Positions 8,039 to 14,644 of a DNA stretch of 64,000 nt are shown in pieces. The position numbers and the translations under genes are program-made. Each line of letters starts with the position of its first letter. Position 1 is the first letter of the stretch. A model generated the notes under the pieces. The model searched no databases. It was not told where the DNA came from and saw only the letters and a list, made by a program, of their open reading frames with translations. This DNA comes from an uncultured Gammaproteobacteria bacterium (lineage in GTDB: Bacteria; Pseudomonadota; Gammaproteobacteria; UBA6429; Thiohalophilaceae). The DNA lies in contig CAJYAN010000008.1 of the NCBI GenBank assembly GCA_913064945.1, forward strand, positions 99,076 to 163,075, in the 5' to 3' direction.

Positions 8039-9046
8039 ATGCAGTTTATATATGCTGAAGAGGCCATTCTCGACGACCCACATACGCGGGCACTTGTAAA
8101 GCGTTTTGAGAAATCAACCCTGATTCCGATCAAACACTATGGCGAGGTCTTTAACCGTAAGGGACAGAACTTCCGTCTGCAAAAGCAGCAGCCAGGCTTG
8201 ATCCTGGCGAAAAAGCATAATGAACTGGTGCTACCTGCCCCGGAGGGTTATGGCATCGGTGGTAAACACAATTATTATTTCTCACACATGCTCAATTGCG
8301 TCTATGACTGTCGCTACTGCTTTCTACAGGGGATGTACCGCTCCGCCAACTATGTCATTTTCGTGAACTTCACCGATTTTAAACAGGCCATTCTCGATAC
8401 GGCGAACAGCCACGTTGGCGAAGAGACCTGGTTTTATTCCGGTTATGATTGCGATAGTCTCGCCTATGAACCGATGACCGGTTTTGCACAGACTTTTCTG
8501 CCAGTGTTTGATGGCCATCCCAATGCCTGGCTGGAACTACGTACCAAGAGCACGCAGATCCGCAATTTACTGCAACACAAGGTACTTCCGAATGTGGTCG
8601 TGGCCTATAGCTTTACGCCAGAGGAGATATCGCAACGTCTTGAAGAAGGTGTCCCCTCCGTCGATAAACGCATCGAGGCCATGGTCAAGTTACAGAACAA
8701 GGGCTGGAAACTGGGGCTGCGCTTTGACCCGATGATCTATCACCCGGACTATCAACAACAATACAGCGATCTTTTTACGAACATATTTGCCAGAATTGAT
8801 CCGGGCAGTGTGCATTCGGTCAGCCTGGGGGCCTTTCGTATTCCGAAAGGCTTTTATCAAAATGTCGCTAACCTCTATCCAGACAATACCCTGTTTGCCC
8901 ATAACATGGAGAACACCGCCGGCATGATGAGTTATCCACTCACCCTGGAACGCGAAATGCTGGATTATTGTCATGAGCAATTGCTTGCGTACATCCCCGA
9001 GAGTATATTTTTCTCCTGCACCCCACCAGGGAAAGAGGCTTTATGA
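8039..9046 (+). CDS. Spore-photoproduct-lyase-like radical SAM protein
   Basis: The 335-residue product resembles the SPL family. Its radical SAM cysteine motif is CVYDCRYCFLQG (about 89-100, CxxxCxxC) and should bind a [4Fe-4S] cluster and SAM. Later segments FYSGYDCDSLAYE, LELRTKST and AYSFTPEEI match the SPL barrel. True SPL repairs the 5-thyminyl-5,6-dihydrothymine spore lesion in Firmicutes. Homologues in non-sporulating proteobacteria have no proven substrate, so lesion repair is only a possibility here. Its start is one base after the upstream stop and its end overlaps the SDR start by four bases (ATGA), which indicates translational coupling. Confidence 0.88.
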   Translation: MQFIYAEEAILDDPHTRALVKRFEKSTLIPIKHYGEVFNRKGQNFRLQKQQPGLILAKKHNELVLPAPEGYGIGGKHNYYFSHMLNCVYDCRYCFLQGMYRSANYVIFVNFTDFKQAILDTANSHVGEETWFYSGYDCDSLAYEPMTGFAQTFLPVFDGHPNAWLELRTKSTQIRNLLQHKVLPNVVVAYSFTPEEISQRLEEGVPSVDKRIEAMVKLQNKGWKLGLRFDPMIYHPDYQQQYSDLFTNIFARIDPGSVHSVSLGAFRIPKGFYQNVANLYPDNTLFAHNMENTAGMMSYPLTLEREMLDYCHEQLLAYIPESIFFSCTPPGKEAL

Positions 9047-9744
9047 GTCAGGCTAAAAAAGTCATCGTCACCGGCGCCAGCAGTGGTATCGGCAAAGCGA
9101 CATCTAAATTACTTCTAGACAATGGTTATCACGTCATTGGTATCGCCCGCCGTCAGCCCGAGATTTCACATGATAACTTTCAGGCACTGACCTGCGACCT
9201 GGCGGACCTTAAAAGACTACCTGCCTTCCTCGATACACTCGTTAAAGACCATCCACAGATTGACGCCCTCGTCTGTAACGCCGGACGCGGACAGTTTGGT
9301 TCCCTGGAGGAGTTTTCCTATGACCAGATCAAGGACCTCATGGCTATTAACTTCACCAGTCATGCCTACATGGCGCGCGCTATCCTGCCGGGCATGAAGC
9401 GACAGAAGGCGGGGCGGCTCATCTTTATGGGTTCGGAAGCGGCCCTGCAGGGTAGTCGCATGGGTTCAATCTATTGCGCCAGTAAATTCGCCATACGTGG
9501 ACTGACCCAGGCCCTGCGCGACGAGTGCAGCAAGAGTGGTATCCAGGTCAGCCTGATCAATCCCGGCATGGTGAAGAGTGATTTCTTTCATGATCTGTCC
9601 TTCTGTCACGGCGAGGAAGAGACTCATCATATAGAAGTCACCGATGTCGCCAGGGCGGTTCAATTCATTATCGAAAGCCGTCAGGGGACCGTGATTGACG
9701 AGATCAACCTGTCGCCACTAAAACATGTGGTGCAGGCAAAATAA
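9043..9744 (+). CDS. Short-chain dehydrogenase/reductase
   Basis: This is a classical SDR of 233 residues. The Rossmann dinucleotide motif TGASSGIGKA is at about 10-19, NAG lies near 82-84 (VCNAGRGQFG), and the active-site Tyr and Lys are in YCASKFAIRG near 144-153, with the catalytic Ser region FMGSEAALQGS before it. It should oxidise or reduce an alcohol/ketone with NAD(P)H. It is the fourth gene of the operon and begins inside the stop codon of the radical SAM gene. The substrate is unknown. The next plus-strand gene lies 209 bases away, so this probably ends the transcript. Confidence 0.9.
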   Translation: MSQAKKVIVTGASSGIGKATSKLLLDNGYHVIGIARRQPEISHDNFQALTCDLADLKRLPAFLDTLVKDHPQIDALVCNAGRGQFGSLEEFSYDQIKDLMAINFTSHAYMARAILPGMKRQKAGRLIFMGSEAALQGSRMGSIYCASKFAIRGLTQALRDECSKSGIQVSLINPGMVKSDFFHDLSFCHGEEETHHIEVTDVARAVQFIIESRQGTVIDEINLSPLKHVVQAK

Positions 9745-9953
9745 AATAGCCTCCGGTATCATTGTTTACACAGACATATCACCGCAAGACGCCAAGAAGT
9801 TATTGATATATAAATAAACGATAATGGCATCAATCACCTGACGCTACGCAACAATATAGACCCAGATTTCCAAACTCAACGGTAAAAATAACAACACGCC
9901 GGTCACAACAAACGATATACTAGCCACACACCACAACAATTCGGTCCATAGCC

Positions 9954-10235
9954 ATGAAATTACTCGTCCGCAACCTCCCCCGCAGTCTCACCGAAGCCGA
10001 CCTCAAAGAACTGTTTGAGGGCTACGGTGTAGTGCAGTCCTGCGATATCGTCGTGGATAGCAAGACTGGCGTATCCAAAGGCTTTGGTTTTATCGAAATG
10101 CCCAAACCCGGTGACGCCAAGGCCGCCGCAAAAAGTCTCAACGGCAAAGATATCTCGGGAAATAAGATCCGCGTCAAAAAAGCCGAAGCAAAAACAGATG
10201 CAACCTCCAGTCCTGAACCTGCAACCGATGACTAG
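9954..10235 (+). CDS. RRM-type RNA-binding protein
   Basis: The 93-residue product is a single RNA recognition motif followed by a short acidic tail. RNP2 is LLVRNLP (3-9) and RNP1 is KGFGFIEM (about 43-50), both with the aromatic or hydrophobic residues that stack on RNA. Bacterial single-RRM proteins of this size (rbp type) are often cold-responsive RNA chaperones; that role is not shown here. The tail EPATDD ends at 10235, and the next gene's ATG overlaps the stop region by eight bases, so the two are translationally coupled. Confidence 0.9.
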   Translation: MKLLVRNLPRSLTEADLKELFEGYGVVQSCDIVVDSKTGVSKGFGFIEMPKPGDAKAAAKSLNGKDISGNKIRVKKAEAKTDATSSPEPATDD

Positions 10236-10443
10236 GCCCCACAATCAGGACCCGCTACACGGCGTCACGCTGGAAATGGTGGTAAATCGTCTAGTAGAAA
10301 AAAATGGTTGGCAGGAACTGGGACGGCGTATCAAGATTAAATGCTTCACCTCCGACCCCAGCATTTCATCAAGTTTAACGTTTTTACGCAAAACACCGTG
10401 GGCACGAGAGAAAGTCGAAGCACTCTATATACAGTCGCAATAA
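10228..10443 (+). CDS. DUF2132 (VF530-like) small protein
   Basis: The 71-residue product from ATG 10228 is a complete DUF2132 protein: DPLHGVTLEMVVNRLVEKNG (8-27), GWQELGRRIKIKCFTSDPS and SLTFLRKTPWAREKVEALY near the C-terminus. The fold is known from structural genomics (VF530), with a proposed nucleic-acid-binding role by analogy but no proven function. The start lies inside the end of the RRM gene, which supports coexpression. The pair ends where the integron cassette array begins. Confidence 0.9.
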   Translation: MTRPHNQDPLHGVTLEMVVNRLVEKNGWQELGRRIKIKCFTSDPSISSSLTFLRKTPWAREKVEALYIQSQ

Positions 10444-10546
10444 CCAGATCGCCGCATTCGGCCAATTGCGGTCATACCATCTCGCCGTAAGCCCGTAGAA
10501 AAGCGGACATTCGACGCTTGCATCACCCGCAGCTGCACTGATGGCT

Positions 10547-10628
10547 GTTTAACGACGATCTTTGCCACGAAGCCTAGGGAAAAGCGTCATCGTGGGCGTT
10601 CGCTGTCGGGTGTATGCATTTGTTATGC
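10547..10628 (-). other. attC site of the distal cassette (GNAT)
   Basis: On the minus strand this 82-base site starts with GCATAAC at 10628-10622 and ends with GTTAAAC at 10553-10547, matching R'' (RYYYAAC-like) and R' (GTTRRRY) boxes. It directly follows the GNAT stop codon and is the last cassette site of the array. Internal complementarity is weaker than in the other sites. Confidence 0.7.
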
Positions 10629-10637
10629 AATGATATT

Positions 10638-11132
10638 TTATGAGATTTTTAATTCATACCGCTGTTCTGTAACAACTGTTCCCCATTGTGAACCATTGAT
10701 TTCTTCAACCAATTTGAATCCAAATTTCTGATAAAGGTGTTTCGCAGGTTCTAAACCTTGAAATGTCCAAAGATATACTTTGTTAAAGGACAATTGATTA
10801 CAGAAATCTATTGCCTTGCTCATCAAATGATTACCGGCACCTGTTCCTTTGGTTTTGTCTGAAACAATAAACCATCTAAGATGAGCTACATTTGATTCTT
10901 CGGAGGAACCGTCAATGGTAATTGAACCTTCTAAAGTACCGTCAATTATTGATGACCAGATGCAATCCTGAGATTCATCGTATCTGTCAATAAAACTAGA
11001 CAATTCAGTCGCGACTTTAGCTTCAAAGAAGTGACCAAAATTCCACTCTCGTGAATAATACAGGGCATGTAGTTCAGCGATTCGACCAATAATCCCAGGT
11101 CTATAACCAGTTATTGTTGCAAAATCATTCAT
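10638..11132 (-). CDS. Integron cassette: GNAT acetyltransferase
   Basis: The 164-residue product is a GNAT protein. VAHLRWFIVSDKTKGTGAGNHLM at about 83-105 is motif A, with the K-G-T-G-A-G acetyl-CoA loop. HLYQKFGFKLVEEI (about 132-145) is the usual late motif. It is the fifth and most distal of the cassette genes, bounded by attC sites on both sides, and has a lower G+C look than the flanking chromosome, as is common for cassette genes. The N-terminal IGRIAELHALYYSREWNFG is reminiscent of GNATs that modify small molecules or proteins. The acceptor is unknown. Confidence 0.85.
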   Translation of the reverse strand: MNDFATITGYRPGIIGRIAELHALYYSREWNFGHFFEAKVATELSSFIDRYDESQDCIWSSIIDGTLEGSITIDGSSEESNVAHLRWFIVSDKTKGTGAGNHLMSKAIDFCNQLSFNKVYLWTFQGLEPAKHLYQKFGFKLVEEINGSQWGTVVTEQRYELKIS

Positions 11133-11153
11133 TGTTTCGATTCATCTTTGTGT

Positions 11154-11232
11154 GCATAACGCTTACATAAGGGTCGCGACGTCAGGAGCGTCCCAGCGAA
11201 CGATAGTGAGCGACTTGATGTTTTTGTTAGGC
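11154..11232 (-). other. attC site between cassettes 4 and 5
   Basis: Minus-strand R'' GCCTAAC (11232-11226) and R' GTTATGC (11160-11154) bound a 79-base site with the inner motif GACGCTCCTGACGTC-like symmetry. It separates the hypothetical cassette gene from the GNAT cassette. Confidence 0.8.
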
Positions 11233-11241
11233 TTTTTCTCA

Positions 11242-11619
11242 TCAGAATATCTCCATAACAAATGCTTCACCTTGTGGTGGAAAATTGAAAATGACTGATT
11301 CGTATTGGCCTTCAACCGTTTCAATTTCTATAGAGTCTCCGTTTTCAAAGGAAATTCTTAATATGCTAGAACTTTTCATTTCTGCTTTTTTAGCTAATTG
11401 ACGACCAAGAGCGCCCCAAGGTCCAGAATTTGGCGCATCTTCCCATGTGTAGGTGTTTCCTTCGATCGAAGCAAATACACGCTCGTTACACTGGATATTA
11501 AAATTGACAAATTGAATATTGAAACCATAAGTGGCCAGCAACACGGACTCAACATACTCGTCATTTTTTGAAAAGTACTCATTCAATAGTTCGACAATTT
11601 TCTCATTGAATAGAATCAT
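11242..11619 (-). CDS. Integron cassette: hypothetical protein
   Basis: The product is taken from ATG 11619 (MILFNEKIVELLNEYF), giving 125 residues. An in-frame ATG at 11646 would begin inside the attC, so it is rejected. No domain is recognised. The sequence is soluble-looking, with amphipathic segments (FSKNDEYVESVLLATYGFN) and a C-terminal beta-rich part ending FNFPPQGEAFVMEIF. Many cassette genes encode proteins of unknown function like this one. It is flanked by attC sites 10-12 bases away on both sides, the usual compact cassette layout. Confidence 0.75.
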   Translation of the reverse strand: MILFNEKIVELLNEYFSKNDEYVESVLLATYGFNIQFVNFNIQCNERVFASIEGNTYTWEDAPNSGPWGALGRQLAKKAEMKSSSILRISFENGDSIEIETVEGQYESVIFNFPPQGEAFVMEIF

Positions 11620-11630
11620 ATTCTTTTGAA

Positions 11631-11714
11631 GCCTAACGTTCCGCATGAGCGGCCGAGCGACAGCGAGGTCCGGCGCCTGCTCTTGCAGGCGCGAACTCCA
11701 TGCGGTTGTTATAC
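11631..11714 (-). other. attC site between cassettes 3 and 4
   Basis: On the minus strand R'' is GTATAAC (11714-11708), overlapping the stop codon of the membrane-protein cassette, and R' is GTTAGGC (11637-11631). The 84-base site has the strong inner inverted repeat GCGCCTGC/GCAGGCGC and is closely similar to the site at 12333-12416. Confidence 0.85.
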
Positions 11715-12320
11715 GGTTCTACCCAATACACCACTTAGCGCTGCGAAAGCCGCTACAATTGGCACGAAATATACATTGGCAAGTACGAAAGAGAAAACAG
11801 ACTGTCTTCTCGTACAGCCGAGGGCGCACGCCAAAGATCCCCATGCCCGGCAGAACCAATAGATGGTTAGGCATACCATGAATAGCAGGCCCACCAAGTA
11901 GAAACTGCTCTGGGTTACTGCCGCTTCAAACCAAATGGCCGCGCCCAGCGCAGTAAGCACTTGTGCAGGGCCATACAGATAGAATGTTGATTGGACGACC
12001 TTGGCGTAATCGGATGGCGCTTTGACACTTTTCAGGGCAAGGTGGCCACTCAGTCCTAGAAATAACACCAACAGCACATTCGAGACCGCAAACTTAAATG
12101 CGGACTCCAAACGCAATTGCGCTCGATCTAGCACTGCCATCAAAAGAAAGGTAGAAATGGCTAGGCAAAAAGCGTAAACGGAAATAGCGGGCGCGACGGT
12201 CTTATCCTTCCGCAAACGGTCGGCGAGAAACACCTTTGTATTCGACAACATTCGCAACGCGATCGTAAAACGCTTCGGATCGAATAGTTGTCGAAATACT
12301 TTCTGCGGATCAAAGCTCAT
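11709..12320 (-). CDS. Integron cassette: multi-pass membrane protein (Yip1-like appearance)
   Basis: The 203-residue product has five predicted hydrophobic segments: about 47-63 (VYAFCLAISTFLLMAVL), 79-96 (SNVLLVLFLGLSGHLAL), 114-131, 140-156 and 180-199. The N-terminus is basic and cytoplasmic-looking (PKRFTIALRMLSNTK). This layout is like small Yip1/DUF1282-type membrane proteins, though no diagnostic motif is seen. It is the third cassette gene. Its stop codon lies within the R'' box of the downstream attC. Function is unknown. Confidence 0.75.
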   Translation of the reverse strand: MSFDPQKVFRQLFDPKRFTIALRMLSNTKVFLADRLRKDKTVAPAISVYAFCLAISTFLLMAVLDRAQLRLESAFKFAVSNVLLVLFLGLSGHLALKSVKAPSDYAKVVQSTFYLYGPAQVLTALGAAIWFEAAVTQSSFYLVGLLFMVCLTIYWFCRAWGSLACALGCTRRQSVFSFVLANVYFVPIVAAFAALSGVLGRTV

Positions 12321-12332
12321 AGTGTTTCTACC

Positions 12333-12416
12333 GTATAACGTTCCGCATAAACGGCCGAGCGGTAGCGAGGTCCGAGCCCGCGTAGTTTGCGGGCGGTTTT
12401 GATGCGGTTGTTAGGC
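12333..12416 (-). other. attC site between cassettes 2 and 3
   Basis: R'' GCCTAAC at 12416-12410 and R' GTTATAC at 12339-12333 bound an 84-base site. The inner repeat CCCGC.../GCGGG around a central AAACTACG-like loop is clear. The outer arms CCGCAT and GATGCGG are nearly identical to those of the 11631-11714 site. Confidence 0.85.
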
Positions 12417-12435
12417 GATAATTTGCTAAGATTTT

Positions 12436-12846
12436 TCACTTCTGAACTGATTCCTGATAGCTTTTTATTTTATTTATATCATCGACCCAGCTGGATTTAC
12501 TCGAACAATACACGTTAAATGCTGGTGTGAATTGCGATGGTTGAGTAAGCGCACCGTAAAAAACTAAATATAGGCCAGGGATACGATAATTTTTGTTATA
12601 AATTTGCGAGCCACATTCTTTGCAAAAATATTTTTCACCAGAATTCTCGACTTTGTATTTTTTTAAATGATTCTCACCTTTAGTAAATAGCAAATCGCTT
12701 TCATTTACGGCTGCATAAGTTGAGAACGCACTACCATTACGCCTTTTACAATCATCACAATGGCAATTCACTATAAACTTCGGACTATTTTTTATTTCGA
12801 AACCAATCAATCCACAGTGACAGATGCCTGTAATTTTGTTTTTCAT
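12436..12846 (-). CDS. Integron cassette: GFA-family (CENP-V/GFA) zinc protein
   Basis: The 136-residue product has the cysteine pattern of the GFA fold: CHCGLIGFEI near 9-18, CHCDDCKRRNGSAFSTYA near 29-46, and CKECGSQIY near 75-83. In glutathione-dependent formaldehyde-activating enzyme these Cys residues bind zinc. Most family members do not have that activity proven, and this one is best called a GFA-family protein. It is the second cassette from the integrase, and the first cassette also encodes a GFA protein of different sequence. Confidence 0.9.
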   Translation of the reverse strand: MKNKITGICHCGLIGFEIKNSPKFIVNCHCDDCKRRNGSAFSTYAAVNESDLLFTKGENHLKKYKVENSGEKYFCKECGSQIYNKNYRIPGLYLVFYGALTQPSQFTPAFNVYCSSKSSWVDDINKIKSYQESVQK

Positions 12847-12868
12847 TTGTTTAATCCCTTTTATATAC

Positions 12869-12940
12869 GCTTAACGTTTAAGCTGTGCGGCGCAAACGAA
12901 GCGCAGCGTAGTTTGCGTCCGAACGAGCGCATTGTTATGC
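12869..12940 (-). other. attC site between cassettes 1 and 2
   Basis: R'' GCATAAC (12940-12934) and R' GTTAAGC (12875-12869) bound a 72-base site. The inner inverted repeat GCGCAAAC/GTTTGCG is evident. It differs in sequence from the two 84-base sites, so the cassettes probably came from different pools. Confidence 0.85.
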
Positions 12941-12949
12941 GCAGGATCA

Positions 12950-13357
12950 CTATCGATCATCCGCCCATTCTTGGAATTTTGGCAGATCGCAATCGGCGCC
13001 GAGATCATACCAAGGTGCTTTCAAGCTCACCCATATATGATTGACAGGCCTGACCCCTGGATCATCATCCAGCGTGCCTAAGCGGAGAATATAGTGTTTT
13101 TGCCCTTCTCTATGAGCGTATATATGTGAACCGCAATTTGAGCAAAAACACCTCACCTTATCGGGGGAGGATGGATAACATTTGATGAACTCCTCGCCTG
13201 TAGTGAACTCGAAATCGTCTATCTGAACCGCTGCCACTGATGAAAAAGCTGCACCGTGAGCTTTTCTGCAGGTTGTACAGTGGCAATGAGTAATATCACC
13301 AATCTTCCCTTTTATTGCATATGTTACCTTTCCACACATGCAGCTCCCTTTATTCAT
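12950..13357 (-). CDS. Integron cassette: GFA-family (CENP-V/GFA) zinc protein
   Basis: This 135-residue protein is the first cassette gene, nearest the integrase. It has the full GFA cysteine set: CMCGKVTYAIKG near 6-17, CHCTTCRKAHGAAFSSVAA near 25-43, and CFCSNCGSHIYAHREG near 71-86. The zinc-binding role is established for the fold; the reaction here is unknown. It shares the pattern but not close sequence identity with the next cassette's GFA protein. Being first in the array, it is the most likely cassette to be expressed from a promoter in the integrase region. Confidence 0.92.
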   Translation of the reverse strand: MNKGSCMCGKVTYAIKGKIGDITHCHCTTCRKAHGAAFSSVAAVQIDDFEFTTGEEFIKCYPSSPDKVRCFCSNCGSHIYAHREGQKHYILRLGTLDDDPGVRPVNHIWVSLKAPWYDLGADCDLPKFQEWADDR

Positions 13358-13381
13358 CCGTACTGCCTCTCAGTATTTTGT

Positions 13382-13427
13382 GCATAACAGTTACTATACG
13401 GACCCCTCCGGGTCCATATAGTTAAAT
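13382..13427. other. Hairpin with cassette-type core at the attI boundary
   Basis: The segment begins GCATAAC (minus-strand core GTTATGC) and ends GTTAAAT. Between them lies a near-perfect inverted repeat, ACTATACGGACCC then CTCC then GGGTCCATATAGT, with one mismatch. It marks the junction of the first cassette with the attI region. It could be a very short attC of an empty cassette, or part of attI with an unusual hairpin. Confidence 0.5.
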
Positions 13428-13577
13428 TAATAAATCTCTAATATTCTTCTTTTACTTATTTAACTATCAAGAGGTTACAAGAAATCTGTCTCATTATCAA
13501 AAAAAAGCAAATCGTGACACGGTATTGCATATTGCAGTATATTTTCTTAGGCTTTGATTTTTCTTTGGAGGAACATT
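13428..13577. other. Integrase leader / putative attI region
   Basis: This AT-rich stretch lies between the cassette boundary and the intI start, where attI and the divergent promoters (PintI to the right, Pc to the left) are expected. No strong consensus promoter and no LexA-type CTGT-N8-ACAG box is evident by eye. GGAGG precedes the ATG at 13578 by six bases. Confidence 0.45.
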
Positions 13578-14562
13578 ATGGGGTTTAATTCCACACAATT
13601 CGCACCAAAAACCAAAGCTTCTTGATCAAATTCGTCTTGCTTGTCAAAGGCGACATTACAGTCCCAAAACCGCTTCTAGCTATACCTATTGGTGTCGGCA
13701 ATACATCCTTTTCCATAATAAACAGCATCCCCAATCCTTGGGTAAACATCATGTGGAGGCATTTCTCAATTATCTGGTAACAAAGCGCCGCTTATCGGCC
13801 AGTTCTCAGGCCCAGGCTCTGAATGCCATTCTCTTCATGTATAAGCAGGTCTTAGAGCAGGATTTTGGATGGCTGGATGGCCTTGTGCGAGCTAAACGTA
13901 AACATTTCTTACCCACTGTTCTTACAGTTGACGAGGTACGCTTAGTTCTCAATCTCATGACGGGAACAACTAAACTGATGGCGGAGCTAATTTATGGGAC
14001 GGGTATGCGTGTTAATGAGTGTACACAATTACGCATCAAAGACATCGATTTTTCAATGAAGACTATCATGGTGAGACAGGGCAAAGGCGGCAAGGATCGC
14101 ATGACTATCTTGCCTGAGAAGCTTATTGAACCCCTTCGTCGTCACCTGGTGAAAGTAGAGACCTTACACAAAGATGACAGTCTTAAGGGTGCGGGGTTTA
14201 CACCCCTTCCCGGTGCGCTATACAAAAAATATCCAGGCATTGGTCAGCGTCTTGGCTGGCAGTATGTTTTTCCTTCTGCCTCAGTGCGTACATGGCCACC
14301 AACGGGGCAACAGGTGCGTTGGCACTGTTCTGCATCAACGCCTCAGCGGGCTTTTAAAAAGGCATTTAAAGAAAGCAAAATTCACAAGCATGCCAGCATA
14401 CATACCTTGCGACACTGCTTTGCAACTCATTTACTTCAAAATGGAACTGACCTTCGTCGTATCCAGGTGCTGCTCGGACATAAAAACATCAACACGACCA
14501 TGATTTATACGCATATCATCAAGGCTGTGCAGAATACGCAGAGCCCTTTCGATGTCCTTTGA
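13578..14562 (+). CDS. intI: Integron integrase IntI, with an apparent 5' frameshift
   Basis: IntI is the tyrosine recombinase that inserts and excises gene cassettes at attI and attC. The catalytic domain is intact: Arg in GTGMRVNECTQLRI, HTLRH, LLGHKN and the nucleophile Tyr in MIYTHI. The integron-specific insert (KKYPGIGQRLGWQYVFPS) is also present. ATG 13578 has GGAGG in place but stays open only to TGA 13623. The family N-terminus (LLDQIRLACQRRHYSPKT) continues in the next frame from about 13618. Dropping one A from the run at 13607-13611 joins the frames and gives about 327 residues, the normal length. Without that correction the first usable start is TTG 13738. This is either real inactivation, slippage or an assembly error. 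Confidence 0.85.
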
Positions 14563-14571
14563 ATGTCTGCT

Positions 14572-14598
14572 ATGGGGTGAGTTTATCACCCCATTTTT
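14572..14598 (+). terminator. Rho-independent terminator after intI
   Basis: A perfect nine-base-pair stem (ATGGGGTGA / TCACCCCAT) with a five-base loop is followed by a run of T. It begins ten bases after the intI stop codon. Confidence 0.9.
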
Positions 14599-14644
14599 AT
14601 CTCCACGGCCGATGTCTGCTTAGGGTCGTCACTTGCCCTTCACA

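Noticed and set aside
11620..11646. Longer start for the fourth cassette gene
   Set aside because: The extra residues would be encoded inside the attC site and no ribosome binding site supports that start.
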